Of a stretch of DNA of 64,000 nt, positions 1 to 9,510 are shown piece by piece (position 1 is the first letter of the stretch; each line of letters starts with the position of its first letter). The stretch comes from Thermoflavifilum aggregans. GTDB taxonomy: Bacteria > Bacteroidota > Bacteroidia > Chitinophagales > Chitinophagaceae. A model generated the notes under the pieces. It worked only from the letters and a program-made list of their open reading frames with translations, was not told the DNA's origin and did not search any database. The position numbers were made by a program, and so were the translations under genes. The DNA lies in contig NZ_PGFG01000001.1 in NCBI RefSeq assembly GCF_002797735.1, forward strand, positions 1,984,001 through 2,048,000, read 5' to 3'.

Positions 1-1412
1 CGGATATTTTGCCTGAAATCCGTAACTATGCAATTGCCAGCCATCGCCTTATATTGATTGAAAGAGCTTTTGAGGCTCAGGATCTGGAAGGTATTGATAT
101 CCTGATCCTTGCAACAGAAGATCATGAATTAAATAAACATATTCATGCATTGGCAAAAGCTCGTGGTATCCTTACCAATGTAGCCGATACACCCGAACTC
201 TGTGATTTTTATCTGAGCTCCATTGTACAGAAAGGCCAACTTAAAATTGCTATTTCTACCAACGGCCTCTCTCCCACTTTTGCCAAACGATTGCGGGAAT
301 GGTTTACTGAAGTAATCCCTGACAATGTGGATGAATTATTGTATCGGCTGCATGCCATACGAGATCAGCTGAAAGGAGATTTTGCCTACAAGGTACAGCA
401 GCTGAATGCACTGACAGCTTCATTTGCTGCTGATCATGTGAACTCTAAAAATCATTTATCACTTCATACCAAGGCAAACCCTTCATCTACACTGTCTGGC
501 AAACAATCATCCAGACACCAACTGCTTATTACTGGTATCTATCGCTGGATGATCCTGCTACTGGCTATAGGATTGATTGCCATCGGATACGAATTGACTC
601 CTTTGTTGTCAACAATACCCTGGCATGAGTGGACAGGCCGCGCAATGGATGTGTTGGGTGAAAATTTTATTTGGTTTCTGGTAGGTGGATTTTTGGCAAA
701 ATATATTGATGGCACGCTGGGACTGGGATACGGCACCATTGGAACTACATATTTGCTCTCATTTGGTATTCCGCCCGCACAGATCAGCAAAACCATTCAC
801 ATTTCAGAAATCTTTACCAGCGGCCTTTCCGGATGGATGCACTGGCATTATCGCAACGTAAACAAGAAACTGTTCCGCGCTTTGGTATGGCCCGGGCTCA
901 TCGGCGGCATAGCCGGAGCGATATTGATTACGCATCTGCAGCATGCTGCATTGCACGCCATCAGGCCTCTGATTGCATTGTATACATTTTTTCTGGGAGC
1001 CAATATTTTGCTGAAAGGCATTCGTTTTCGGCGTAAGCAACAACGGAAAATAAAGCGTGTAGGCTTTCTCGGGATGATCGGAGGTTTTCTGGATGCCGTA
1101 GCTGGCGGAGGCTGGGGAACGCTGGTGACTTCCACATTGATTGCCAGCGGCCGGAATCCGAAATATGTGGTAGGAAGTGTAAACCTGGCGCGCTTTTATG
1201 TGGCATTGGCAGGTTCGGCTACCTTCCTTGTTTTGCTGGGCCTTTCCCAATGGCAGGTATTGCTGGGGTTACTGATAGGAGGTGCAATGGCTTCACCACT
1301 GGCCGCCCGTACTACCCGCAGCCTTCCAACCCGGCAATTGCTGGTTATTCTAGGTTTGCTGGTGATGTTGCTTAGTTTATGGATTGTATATAAAAGCTGG
1401 TGGATACATTAA
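1..1412 (+). CDS. Siroheme synthase N-domain fused to TSUP (TauE/SafE) transporter, 5' partial
   Basis: The reading frame is open to the left edge, so the start and probably the NAD-binding glycine loop lie outside the window. Residues ~1-125 match the CysG N-terminal / Met8 domain (precorrin-2 dehydrogenase and sirohydrochlorin ferrochelatase), including LILATEDHELNKHI, a stretch like IAISTNGLSPTFAKRLRE, and the helical dimerisation segment. From about residue 175 a hydrophobic integral-membrane domain follows, with glycine-rich repeats typical of TauE/SafE permeases (GGFLAKYIDGTLGLGYGT and GGFLDAVAGGGWGTLVTS), about eight membrane segments. The gene precedes cysH by 13 bp and opens the visible sulfate-assimilation operon. 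Siroheme is the cofactor of sulfite reductase and TSUP proteins move sulfite, sulfate or organosulfonates, so both halves fit sulfur assimilation. The substrate and direction of transport are inferred. Confidence 0.88.
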   Translation, partial: DILPEIRNYAIASHRLILIERAFEAQDLEGIDILILATEDHELNKHIHALAKARGILTNVADTPELCDFYLSSIVQKGQLKIAISTNGLSPTFAKRLREWFTEVIPDNVDELLYRLHAIRDQLKGDFAYKVQQLNALTASFAADHVNSKNHLSLHTKANPSSTLSGKQSSRHQLLITGIYRWMILLLAIGLIAIGYELTPLLSTIPWHEWTGRAMDVLGENFIWFLVGGFLAKYIDGTLGLGYGTIGTTYLLSFGIPPAQISKTIHISEIFTSGLSGWMHWHYRNVNKKLFRALVWPGLIGGIAGAILITHLQHAALHAIRPLIALYTFFLGANILLKGIRFRRKQQRKIKRVGFLGMIGGFLDAVAGGGWGTLVTSTLIASGRNPKYVVGSVNLARFYVALAGSATFLVLLGLSQWQVLLGLLIGGAMASPLAARTTRSLPTRQLLVILGLLVMLLSLWIVYKSWWIH

Positions 1413-1425
1413 AAAACTCAATGAA

Positions 1426-2160
1426 ATGAGTAGCGTATGGACTGCCGAACGGTTGCAACAATTACAAGCAGGTTTTGCTGACCCGCACGATGCGGAGGCT
1501 ATATTAAAGGCATTGCCTGCATTTTTTCCTGCCAACACCATCTGCTTCTCCAGCAGCCTGGGCTGGGAAGATCAGGTGATTACCGACATGATCTGGAGAG
1601 CTCAATTGCCTATCGAAATTTTTACTCTCGACACCGGGAGATTGTTTCCCGAAACCTATTCGCTGATGGAGCGCCTGTATGAACATTATGGCAAACGCAT
1701 ACGGGTCTATTTTCCGGATGCAGCACGGGTTGAACAACTGGTGAATGAACGCGGCCCCGATTGTTTTTATACTTCTGTGGAAAACCGCAAACTCTGTTGT
1801 CAGATCCGGAAAGTAGAGCCTCTGGCCCGTGCGCTGCAGGGTATGCAATGCTGGGTTACAGGCATCCGCGCTGAACAATCGCCTGAACGCAGCCATTTGC
1901 CACAGGTGGAGTGGGACGAAGTGCATCAGGTAGTGAAAGTTCATCCTCTGTTGCATTGGACACTGGATGAAGTAAAAACTTACATCCGCCAGCATCGAGT
2001 GCCTTACAACCCCCTGCACGACAAAGGATTTGTCAGCATAGGCTGTGCGCCTTGTACCCGCGCCATTCGCCCGGGTGAGGATTACCGCGCCGGACGTTGG
2101 TGGTGGGAAGATCAAACCAAAAAAGAATGTGGATTGCATGTTTCATCAATCAAAAATTAA
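1426..2160 (+). CDS. cysH: Adenylyl-sulfate (APS) reductase, CysH family
   Basis: Assimilatory reductase that turns adenylylated sulfate into sulfite. The protein has 244 residues from the ATG at 1426, 13 bp after the upstream stop; an upstream TTG at 1384 lies inside the previous gene and is unlikely. Visible family marks are the substrate-loop region FSSSLGWEDQ (41-50), LDTGRLFPET (68-77), paired cysteines C124-C125, C207-APC-C210 and the C-terminal catalytic ECGLH (234-238). The CC...CxxC pattern is that of [4Fe-4S] APS reductases rather than of the E. coli PAPS-specific enzyme, which fits the absence of a CysC kinase here. Operon with cysD and cysN downstream. Confidence 0.93.
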   Translation: MSSVWTAERLQQLQAGFADPHDAEAILKALPAFFPANTICFSSSLGWEDQVITDMIWRAQLPIEIFTLDTGRLFPETYSLMERLYEHYGKRIRVYFPDAARVEQLVNERGPDCFYTSVENRKLCCQIRKVEPLARALQGMQCWVTGIRAEQSPERSHLPQVEWDEVHQVVKVHPLLHWTLDEVKTYIRQHRVPYNPLHDKGFVSIGCAPCTRAIRPGEDYRAGRWWWEDQTKKECGLHVSSIKN

Positions 2161-2200
2161 TCTGTTGTATCATCCTGGGAAATATTAAAACTTATGGTGT

Positions 2201-3115
2201 ATGGCAAAACAGGTGTATGATTTTGACTATCTCGATTATCTAGAATCAGAGGCTATCCATATTCTGCGGGAAGTAGCAGGACAGTTTGAACGGCCAGCCT
2301 TGTTGTTCTCCGGAGGGAAGGATTCCATCACGCTGGTGCATCTGGCGTTAAAAGCTTTTCGACCTGGCAAATTTCCTTTCCCGCTGGTGCATATTGACAC
2401 CGGACATAACTTTCCGGAAGTATTGCAGTTTCGCGATGATCTAATCAACCGGATTGGTGAACGGTTGATTGTACGAAAGGTGGAAGATACCATCAAACAA
2501 AAAAATCTGGAACCACCCAAGGGCAAGCTCGCCAGCCGTAACTTCCTGCAGGCTTATACTTTGCTCGATACCATTGAAGAATTTGAATTTGATGCCTGCA
2601 TAGGTGGTGCCCGCCGTGATGAAGAAAAAGCACGTGCCAAGGAACGTATTTTTTCTGTAAGAAATGAATTTGGCGAATGGGATCCGCGCCTGCAAAGGCC
2701 GGAGTTGTGGAATATCTACAATGGCAAAATCCACAAAGGTGAAAACGTGCGTGTCTTCCCCATCAGCAACTGGACGGAGCTGGATGTGTGGCATTATATC
2801 CTGCGGGAAAATATTGCTTTACCGTCTATTTATTATGCCCATACGCGTAAATGTCTGGTATACGAAGGCCAGCTGGTGGCCGTTTCCCCACACATTCGGA
2901 TTGAACCGGACGATGTAATTGTAGAGAAAACCGTTCGCTTCCGCACCGTAGGGGATATGAATTGCACGGCTGCCATTGAATCACAGGCCCATACTACCGA
3001 AGAAATCATCCAGGAAATACTGCAATCCAAAATAAGCGAACGCGGAGCTACAAGAATCGATGATAAATTTTCAGAAGCTGCGATGGAAGACCGCAAAAAA
3101 GCTGGTTATTTCTGA
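2201..3115 (+). CDS. cysD: Sulfate adenylyltransferase subunit 2
   Basis: Small, catalytic subunit of ATP sulfurylase, making APS from sulfate and ATP. It has 304 residues, the usual family length. It shows the N-terminal LDYLESEAIHILRE signature and the PP-loop pyrophosphatase motif SGGKDS at 37-42, followed by HIDTGHNFPEV and the conserved RRDEEKARAKER segment. The start ATG is 40 bp after cysH and the gene is 43 bp before cysN, consistent with one operon. It acts in the cytoplasm as a complex with CysN. Confidence 0.96.
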   Translation: MAKQVYDFDYLDYLESEAIHILREVAGQFERPALLFSGGKDSITLVHLALKAFRPGKFPFPLVHIDTGHNFPEVLQFRDDLINRIGERLIVRKVEDTIKQKNLEPPKGKLASRNFLQAYTLLDTIEEFEFDACIGGARRDEEKARAKERIFSVRNEFGEWDPRLQRPELWNIYNGKIHKGENVRVFPISNWTELDVWHYILRENIALPSIYYAHTRKCLVYEGQLVAVSPHIRIEPDDVIVEKTVRFRTVGDMNCTAAIESQAHTTEEIIQEILQSKISERGATRIDDKFSEAAMEDRKKAGYF

Positions 3116-3158
3116 AAAATAAACATTCAATGCTGAGAAACTAAAAACTATTTCTGAT

Positions 3159-4403
3159 ATGGATTTATTACGATTTACGACATCAGGAAGTGTGGATGAC
3201 GGCAAAAGCACGTTGATTGGCCGCTTGCTGTATGATAGCGAATCCATTTTTGTTGATCAGCTGCAGGCCCTGCAAAGAGCTTCCAAACACCGGGGCAGCG
3301 AACAGCTTGATCTGGCATTGATTACTGACGGCCTGCGTGCCGAACGCGAACAGGGAATTACCATTGATGTAGCCTACAAATATTTTTCAACCGCCAGACG
3401 CAAATTCATCATTGCCGATACACCCGGGCATATTCAATACACCCGGAACATGGTCACAGGCGCTTCCACAGCCAATCTGGCCATTATCCTGGTGGATGCC
3501 CGTCAGGGCGTAGTCGAGCAAACCCTGCGTCATACCATCATCGCAAGCATACTGCAGATTCCTCATCTGGTGCTGTGCATCAATAAAATGGATCTGGTCA
3601 ATTATTCAGAAGATCGCTTTTACGAAATTGTACATGCTTACCAGGAGGCTATCCGCAAACTGAATGTAAAAGATGTGTATTACATTCCCATCAGTGCTTT
3701 GCATGGCGATAATGTGGTGTACAAATCAGACCGCATGCCTTGGTACACGGGTAAGCCCTTGCTGACCTATCTGGAAGAAGTGCCTGTTGCCCAAGATATC
3801 AATCAGGATATTGCACGTTTTCCGGTACAATATGTCATCAGGCCGCAGGATGATGCCTATCATGATTATCGGGGCTATGCCGGAAAGATCATCAGCGGCA
3901 GCTTTCATGCAGGGCAGGCTGTAACGGTATGGCCATCAGGATTAACCAGCGTTATCGATCGGATTGAATATGCACAACAACCTCTTGCAGAGGCACGTGC
4001 TCCGCAATCAGTCGTCATTTTGCTTAAAGATGATCTGGATATCAGCCGGGGTGATATGATTACACCTGCTGATCAGCCGCCCACACTCACCCAGGATATT
4101 GCAGCCACCATCTGCTGGATGGATAGCACTCCGCTGAAAACGGGCGACAAGCTGCTGTTGCAGCAAGGACCTGCTATTGTACGTTGCGTGGTGAAAAATA
4201 TTGAATACAAAATTGATATCAACACACTTTCCCATCAGGATGCAGCAGGTACATTGCAACTGAACGATGTGGCGCGTGTGCAAATCCGCACAGCCAAACC
4301 TCTTGCCGTTGACTCTTATGCCACAAATAGGGCTTGCGGATCAGCTATTCTGATCAATGAAACCAGCTACAATACAGTTGCTGCCTGTCTCATTGAAAAC
4401 TGA
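3159..4403 (+). CDS. cysN: Sulfate adenylyltransferase subunit 1 (GTPase)
   Basis: Regulatory GTPase subunit of ATP sulfurylase, related to EF-Tu/EF-1A, coupling GTP hydrolysis to APS synthesis. It has 414 residues. The G-motifs are visible: GSVDDGKST (10-18), the GITIDVAYK switch region (66-74), ADTPGH (86-91) and NKMD (142-145), followed by two beta-barrel domains. No C-terminal CysC (APS kinase) domain is fused, agreeing with direct reduction of APS by the upstream CysH. Last gene of the operon, with a stem-loop terminator right after it. Confidence 0.96.
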   Translation: MDLLRFTTSGSVDDGKSTLIGRLLYDSESIFVDQLQALQRASKHRGSEQLDLALITDGLRAEREQGITIDVAYKYFSTARRKFIIADTPGHIQYTRNMVTGASTANLAIILVDARQGVVEQTLRHTIIASILQIPHLVLCINKMDLVNYSEDRFYEIVHAYQEAIRKLNVKDVYYIPISALHGDNVVYKSDRMPWYTGKPLLTYLEEVPVAQDINQDIARFPVQYVIRPQDDAYHDYRGYAGKIISGSFHAGQAVTVWPSGLTSVIDRIEYAQQPLAEARAPQSVVILLKDDLDISRGDMITPADQPPTLTQDIAATICWMDSTPLKTGDKLLLQQGPAIVRCVVKNIEYKIDINTLSHQDAAGTLQLNDVARVQIRTAKPLAVDSYATNRACGSAILINETSYNTVAACLIEN

Positions 4404-4425
4404 ATAACAGGATTTTTAATAATTT

Positions 4426-4460
4426 CTCCACTGCACCCTCAGCAGTGGAGATGATTTTTA
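4426..4460 (+). terminator. Rho-independent terminator after cysN
   Basis: A perfect 9-bp stem (CTCCACTGC / GCAGTGGAG, 4426-4434 with 4442-4450) and a 7-nt loop begin 22 bp after the cysN stop. A short T-rich tail (ATGATTTTTA) follows. It closes the sulfate-assimilation operon. Confidence 0.8.
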
Positions 4461-4730
4461 TTGACTATTAGAAAGCAACCCTATCCCGCGTTGCTGTTTT
4501 ATGCAATAAAATAATTGCATCCGAAATCGGGGATTCATAATGTAAAATGCCCTCACCCGTGATTGCATTTGCCCTACACACAAATACCTACACAATGGCT
4601 CACTGCCGGCCTACACATCCACTCATCAAAAAACAGGAAAGAATCCGCACGGAATGTATAAATTAGTCGCCCCGAAAGATGAAAACCATCTTTCTTTCTG
4701 CATTACGTTTAACTTTAAAATATACACACC
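4461..4730 (+). other. Leader region upstream of the S10 peptidase
   Basis: Non-coding interval between the cysN terminator and the S10 carboxypeptidase gene. It holds a perfect 8-bp inverted repeat (GAAAGATG / CATCTTTC, 4674-4681 with 4687-4694, 5-nt loop) 36 bp before the start codon. No convincing TAnnTTTG promoter element was found; the best approximate match is TAACTTTA near 4709. I see no other feature. Confidence 0.4.
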
Positions 4731-6302
4731 ATGAAAAAACATCTAAACCTGCTCATCATTGTGGTATGTTTTCAGCTGGGGATGATGGGAATGCATTTCC
4801 AGGCACAGGCACAGGAGCGTCGCGGGCCTCAGCCTGCCAGCACAGAAAATACTCCCCCAAAAGAGAAACTGCCGCCTGCACAGCCCGATGTAACCACTAC
4901 AGGCAGCGTAACGGTAGAAGGGCAGCGGATTGACTATCAGGCCATCGCCGGAACCATTCCCCTGCTCGACGAAAATGAACAAGACACCACGGCGCGCATG
5001 TTTTATGTGGCTTATTTCAAACAAGGTGTAACCGACCCATCAACCCGTCCGATTACATTTCTTTACAACGGGGGTCCCGGATCAGCCACTATCTGGCTGC
5101 ACATGGGTGCATTCGGCCCTCGCCGCGTAGTCATCGACACCACCGTACACATGCATGGTGCTCCGTATGAACTGGTAAATAATGATTACAGCCTGCTGGA
5201 TGCCAGCGACCTGGTATTTGTGGATGCTCCGGGAACGGGCTTCAGCCGGGTAATGCAGGGCAAGGAAAAGGATTATTACGGTGTGGATCAGGACGGACGC
5301 GCTTTCAGCCAGTTTATCATGCGTTTTATTACCAAATATGGTCGGTGGAACAGCCCGAAGTTCCTGTTTGGTGAAAGCTATGGTACTACCCGCTCTGCCG
5401 TGCTTTCAAGTATGCTGCAAAACATGTATGATATTGATTTAAACGGCGTAATCCTGCTTTCACAGATTCTGAGTTTCGATAATTCCATTGATGGACCATC
5501 ACGCAACCCGGGCAATGATATGCCTTATATCCTGGGCCTGCCCACATTTGCGGCTACAGCTTGGTATCATCATCAGCTTCCGCAAAATCATCCCGATCTG
5601 GAAGCTTTCCTCAAGGAAGTAGAAAACTTCACCACCGGTGAATATGCACAGGCACTGATAAAAGGCAACACGCTTGATTCAAATACCTTCAATGCCATTG
5701 CCGAAAAATTGCATGAATATACCGGTCTGGATGTGGATTATATTAAAAAGGCCAATCTGCGCGTGGATGGCGGTGAATTTGAACAGCAACTGCTCAACAA
5801 ACAAGGACTTACCACGGGCCGGCTGGATACCCGCTTTTCTGGCCCTTCATTGGATATCCTCAGCCAACGGGCTTATTATGATCCGCAATCCGAAGCCATC
5901 AGCGGAGCATACGTGGCCTTGTTCAACGATTATGTGCGCAAGGTGCTGAAATATGGTCAGAATATGGATTATCATCCTACGATTTATGGCCGCATGCAAT
6001 GGGACTGGACTCACGGAGGGTCGAGAATGGGCGTAAATGTGATGACCGACCTGGCTACAGCCATGAAGAAAAACCCACGCCTGCAAGTGCTGCTGCAAGC
6101 CGGCTATTATGATCTGGCAACACCTTTCTACGAAGGTGTATATGAACTGCAACATCTACCCATTCCAGATGACCTGCAGAAAAATATTCATTTTGAATTC
6201 TATGAGTCCGGGCACATGGTGTACCTGCATGTGCCATCATTAAAAAAGCTACATGATACTACCAAAAAATTCATAGAATCTCTGTATTCTCCAGCTCATT
6301 GA
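4731..6302 (+). CDS. Secreted serine carboxypeptidase, peptidase family S10
   Basis: Exported alpha/beta-hydrolase-fold exopeptidase. It has 523 residues with an N-terminal signal peptide (about residues 1-28, ending AQAQ). The oxyanion-region motif LYNGGPGSATIW starts at ~111, the nucleophile is Ser216 in GESYG, Asp461 lies in GYYDLATP and His495 in ESGHM, giving a complete S10 triad. Expected role: removal of C-terminal residues from peptides in the periplasm or outside the cell. It stands alone, with a terminator on each side, so it is probably a single-gene transcription unit. Substrate preference cannot be read from sequence. Confidence 0.92.
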   Translation: MKKHLNLLIIVVCFQLGMMGMHFQAQAQERRGPQPASTENTPPKEKLPPAQPDVTTTGSVTVEGQRIDYQAIAGTIPLLDENEQDTTARMFYVAYFKQGVTDPSTRPITFLYNGGPGSATIWLHMGAFGPRRVVIDTTVHMHGAPYELVNNDYSLLDASDLVFVDAPGTGFSRVMQGKEKDYYGVDQDGRAFSQFIMRFITKYGRWNSPKFLFGESYGTTRSAVLSSMLQNMYDIDLNGVILLSQILSFDNSIDGPSRNPGNDMPYILGLPTFAATAWYHHQLPQNHPDLEAFLKEVENFTTGEYAQALIKGNTLDSNTFNAIAEKLHEYTGLDVDYIKKANLRVDGGEFEQQLLNKQGLTTGRLDTRFSGPSLDILSQRAYYDPQSEAISGAYVALFNDYVRKVLKYGQNMDYHPTIYGRMQWDWTHGGSRMGVNVMTDLATAMKKNPRLQVLLQAGYYDLATPFYEGVYELQHLPIPDDLQKNIHFEFYESGHMVYLHVPSLKKLHDTTKKFIESLYSPAH

Positions 6303-6326
6303 TAATTGATGCGGCAACAAACTCAT

Positions 6327-6366
6327 AATCACCTCCTGGCTAGAAATGTCAGGAGGTGATTTTTTT
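6327..6366 (+). terminator. Terminator after the S10 peptidase gene
   Basis: A perfect 12-bp stem (AATCACCTCCTG / CAGGAGGTGATT) with an 11-nt loop is followed by a run of T residues, 25 bp after the stop codon. The priA gene converges from the other side at 6446. Confidence 0.9.
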
Positions 6367-6445
6367 ATTTAATGAGTGCAAAGGGAAAATCATTTATTTC
6401 AATATCCAAACAAAACATTCACTCCCATATCTCTGCAATGCTTTA

Positions 6446-8911
6446 TTAACCCATCGGATCCACATCCACGATCATCCGTACATGCCGGAAAGAGCTTTGC
6501 TGCTGCAGCTGATTGCAGATATCCACGATTGTATCTTTTTGTTCCTGTAATTTGTGAGCTGAGCGAGGCAGGCGAATAAGTATTTCCTGAAGATATTCAT
6601 TGCGGATCCGGCTAACCAAAGGTGCAGCCGGGCCAGTGATCTGACCGGGAAACTTGTCAGTTAACTCACCTGCAAGCAGGTGTGCAGCTTCTACAACTTT
6701 TTCCTGCTGAGCATGCTTGAGTACAATCTTCATCAACCGTGTAAAAGGTGGATATTGAAAATGTGCCCTGGCTTCGATTTCCATCTGAAAAAATGCTGCA
6801 TAATCATGTGCCATCACATGGGCAAGCACAGGATGACGCAACTGATACGCCTGGATCACAACCATTCCCTTCTCACCTTTTCTTCCTGCCCGTCCACTCA
6901 CCTGTTCCATTAACTGAAAAGCCCGTTCATTTACACGGAAATCCGGATAGTTAAGCAAACTATCGGCCAGCAAAATGCCCACCAGACCAACAGAATCAAA
7001 ATCCAATCCTTTTACCACCATTTGCGTGCCCACCAGGATATCAATTCTTCCTTGTTCGAATCTGTGAATCAATTGATGATAACTATCTTTTTTTCGCATG
7101 GTATCTAGATCCATCCGTGCAATGCTGGCTTTGGGAAAAAGGGTATGCAATTCATCTTCTATTCTTTCTGTTCCGAAACTTTTGTGGATGATAGCATGGC
7201 TGCCACAGGCCTGGCATTGGGTAACCGGCGGATATTTTCGTCCGCAATAATGACAAACCAGCTGATGGATGGATTTATGATATGTCAATGCTACATCACA
7301 TTGCTCGCAATGAGGCACCCATCCACATACCTGGCAGATTTGCGAAGGCGCATATCCTCTCCGGTTCTGAAACAAAATCACTTGTTTGTGTTGCTGCAGG
7401 GTACGGCGGATATGATCTTCCAGCAGCGGAGTAATATGCCTTTCACCTCGATGCTGGCGCGGAATGGTACGCATATCAGCCAGTATCATATCTGGCAGGG
7501 CAATCTGGCCATATCTTTCTTTTAACATCACATACCCATATTTACCCTGCATGGCCTGTTGATAGGTTTCCACAGCTGGTGTGGCTGATCCGAGGATCAC
7601 ACGCGCATGCAGCAGATGCGCATAGTAAATAGCCGCATCACGCGCATGATAACGAGGAGCCGGATCCTGCTGCTTGAATGACATATCGTGCTCTTCATCT
7701 ACAATGATCAGCGATAACCTGCAAAAAGGCAACCATAAAGCCGATCGGGAACCTACAATTACTTGCAGACTTCCTTCCCGCACTTTATTCCACATTTCAA
7801 CCCGCTCATTATGACTTAATCTGGAATGATATACGCCCACCTGATTGCCAAGATATTGTTGCAGACGACGAATCATCTGCGCAGTTAATGCAATTTCTGG
7901 AAGCAGGTACAAAACCTGTTCACCCTTTGCAATTGCTTCCAGGATCAGCGATACATAAATCAACGTTTTACCACTGGAAGTAACACCATGCAACAGTACT
8001 ACCCGTTTTTCCTTGAACCAGTCATGAATCTGCTGCACACATGTTTGCTGGGATGGTGTAAGATGCAGTTGCTGAATAGCTCCATCATAAGTAAATGCAA
8101 TTCTATCAACCGTTTGTTTGATTTCCTGAAAAATTCCTTTATCTACCAATGCTTTTAATTGTGCATGGCTGGCTTCAGCCTGTTCGAGCAAATCTTTTTT
8201 CCGAACCCATCCCTGCTTTTCCCTGAGTTCATAAAATTTCATCAATATCTGCAATTGCCTGGGAGCTTTTTCAAGTTGATCAAACAATTGATGCAAGGCC
8301 TGTTCTTCTGCATAAGCCGGTGAAAGAAGGATATATGTTTCCAGCCTCGGACGATAAGATTCGCGGATGGATTCGTATGCCACACAAATATGCTGATCAA
8401 TCAATGATTTCACTACTGCCTGTGCTGATGTATAAGAAGTTTCTCCAAGTAACTGCTGCACTTCTGCGAGTGATAATTCATGCCTCACAGCCAATGCTTC
8501 CACTATCTGAAAAGCCTCATCTGTGAGCTGCGAAGCAAGTACAGCAATGGAAGTTTCATCAGCATAGGCAGGATCGAGCTGAATAATGGTTTCACTGCTC
8601 AATTTCAGATGAGCGGGTATAGCCACGTTCATCACCTCTCCTTCCGTGCAGGCATAATATCTTGCTATCCATTCCCAGAAATGCAGCTGATGCGGCCACA
8701 CCACAGGATATTCATCCAATTTGGATAAAACCGGCTTTACAGCATAAGCAGCAGGCGGTTCATCATGTATGCGCTTGATAATGGCGGCATACTTGCGCCG
8801 TTTGCCAAACTGAACAACCACCCGCATACCTGGTTCTACTTTCATACCATCAGGAATCTGATAGGTATAAAGTTTAGGTAGGGCGAGTGGTAAAATCACA
8901 TCGGCAAACAT
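6446..8911 (-). CDS. priA: Primosomal protein N' (replication restart helicase PriA)
   Basis: Superfamily 2 3'-to-5' DNA helicase that reloads the replisome at stalled forks. It has 821 residues. The N-terminal 3'-BD domain starts FADVILPLALPKLYTY, Walker A GVTSSGKT is at 309-316 and the DEEHD motif II at 405-409. A zinc-binding insert at about 525-570 contains CQVCG, CEQC, CHYC and CQAC pairs. The C-terminal helicase half has GTQMVVKGLDFDSVGLVG and the SGRAGR motif. Monocistronic by position; the upstream interval to the tRNA gene is non-coding. Confidence 0.97.
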   Translation of the reverse strand: MFADVILPLALPKLYTYQIPDGMKVEPGMRVVVQFGKRRKYAAIIKRIHDEPPAAYAVKPVLSKLDEYPVVWPHQLHFWEWIARYYACTEGEVMNVAIPAHLKLSSETIIQLDPAYADETSIAVLASQLTDEAFQIVEALAVRHELSLAEVQQLLGETSYTSAQAVVKSLIDQHICVAYESIRESYRPRLETYILLSPAYAEEQALHQLFDQLEKAPRQLQILMKFYELREKQGWVRKKDLLEQAEASHAQLKALVDKGIFQEIKQTVDRIAFTYDGAIQQLHLTPSQQTCVQQIHDWFKEKRVVLLHGVTSSGKTLIYVSLILEAIAKGEQVLYLLPEIALTAQMIRRLQQYLGNQVGVYHSRLSHNERVEMWNKVREGSLQVIVGSRSALWLPFCRLSLIIVDEEHDMSFKQQDPAPRYHARDAAIYYAHLLHARVILGSATPAVETYQQAMQGKYGYVMLKERYGQIALPDMILADMRTIPRQHRGERHITPLLEDHIRRTLQQHKQVILFQNRRGYAPSQICQVCGWVPHCEQCDVALTYHKSIHQLVCHYCGRKYPPVTQCQACGSHAIIHKSFGTERIEDELHTLFPKASIARMDLDTMRKKDSYHQLIHRFEQGRIDILVGTQMVVKGLDFDSVGLVGILLADSLLNYPDFRVNERAFQLMEQVSGRAGRKGEKGMVVIQAYQLRHPVLAHVMAHDYAAFFQMEIEARAHFQYPPFTRLMKIVLKHAQQEKVVEAAHLLAGELTDKFPGQITGPAAPLVSRIRNEYLQEILIRLPRSAHKLQEQKDTIVDICNQLQQQSSFRHVRMIVDVDPMG

Positions 8912-9370
8912 GGCTTAAAATTAAAGCAAATCTCCCTGCAGGCATCAATAAAATGCAGATGAAATGAAATCAAAAATAGCGGAATGAAGTGAGCATAATA
9001 TTCAGCAAAATCAATAGTTTGTGAATCATTAAATCATGTATCGGGCATATTGTGAAAACAGATTAATCATACATAGCTATGAAAAAAACAATGCTTACCT
9101 GCAAAACTTATCAGAGTAAACACCAGCATTCCACAGAAAGACGGCTATGAAATGCATAAAAATGAATCCTAAAAATAATTGCCTATCAATCAAGCCAACG
9201 TGCAAGCCTGTAAACAATTAAGGAAGGAAAGGATGAATAAAAGATAAAAGTGAAAAACAAACTCCCTGAATAAAAAATGATCTTACGCAAATGCACGATT
9301 TGAGATCAGCACGTGCCTGATAAGAGATCCATACATTTCAAGAGATCCAAACATTTCAAAGGAACATAAT
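8912..9370. other. AT-rich intergenic region between priA and tRNA-Val
   Basis: A 459-bp stretch without a credible gene. It is AT-rich with short A-runs and contains a two-unit tandem repeat at its right end (9322-9357), described separately. No tRNA, riboswitch or strong promoter was recognised. A short minus-strand frame through here overlaps the tRNA and is not a gene. Confidence 0.6.
9322..9357. repeat. Tandem repeat, 2 x 18 bp
   Basis: Two adjacent 18-bp units, AAGAGATCCATACATTTC and AAGAGATCCAAACATTTC, differ at one base. They lie just downstream of the minus-strand tRNA-Val gene. No function can be assigned. Confidence 0.75.
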
Positions 9371-9448
9371 TGGTGGGAGCTATTGGAGTCGAACCAATGA
9401 CCCTCTGCTTGTAAGGCAGATGCTCTGAACCAACTGAGCTAAGCTCCC
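9371..9448 (-). tRNA. tRNA-Val (anticodon UAC), CCA encoded
   Basis: The reverse complement folds as a cloverleaf: acceptor GGGAGCT / AGCTCCC, D-arm GCTC...GAGC with AGTTGGTTCA in the loop, anticodon arm TCTGC-CTTACAA-GCAGA giving anticodon UAC, and a T-arm with the GGTTCGACTCC pattern. Discriminator A is followed by an encoded CCA (9371-9373). It reads GUA-type valine codons. The gene lies 62 bp downstream of mtaB on the same strand. Confidence 0.97.
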
Positions 9449-9510
9449 ATGTTTCAGGGTTGCAAAGATAATGGCTTCTGCAAAACAGAAAAAATTTTCC
9501 TTCCGGAATT

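Noticed and set aside
1504-2139. 211-codon minus-strand frame opposite cysH
   Set aside because: It is a shadow of a well-supported gene, with no family features and an odd residue composition.
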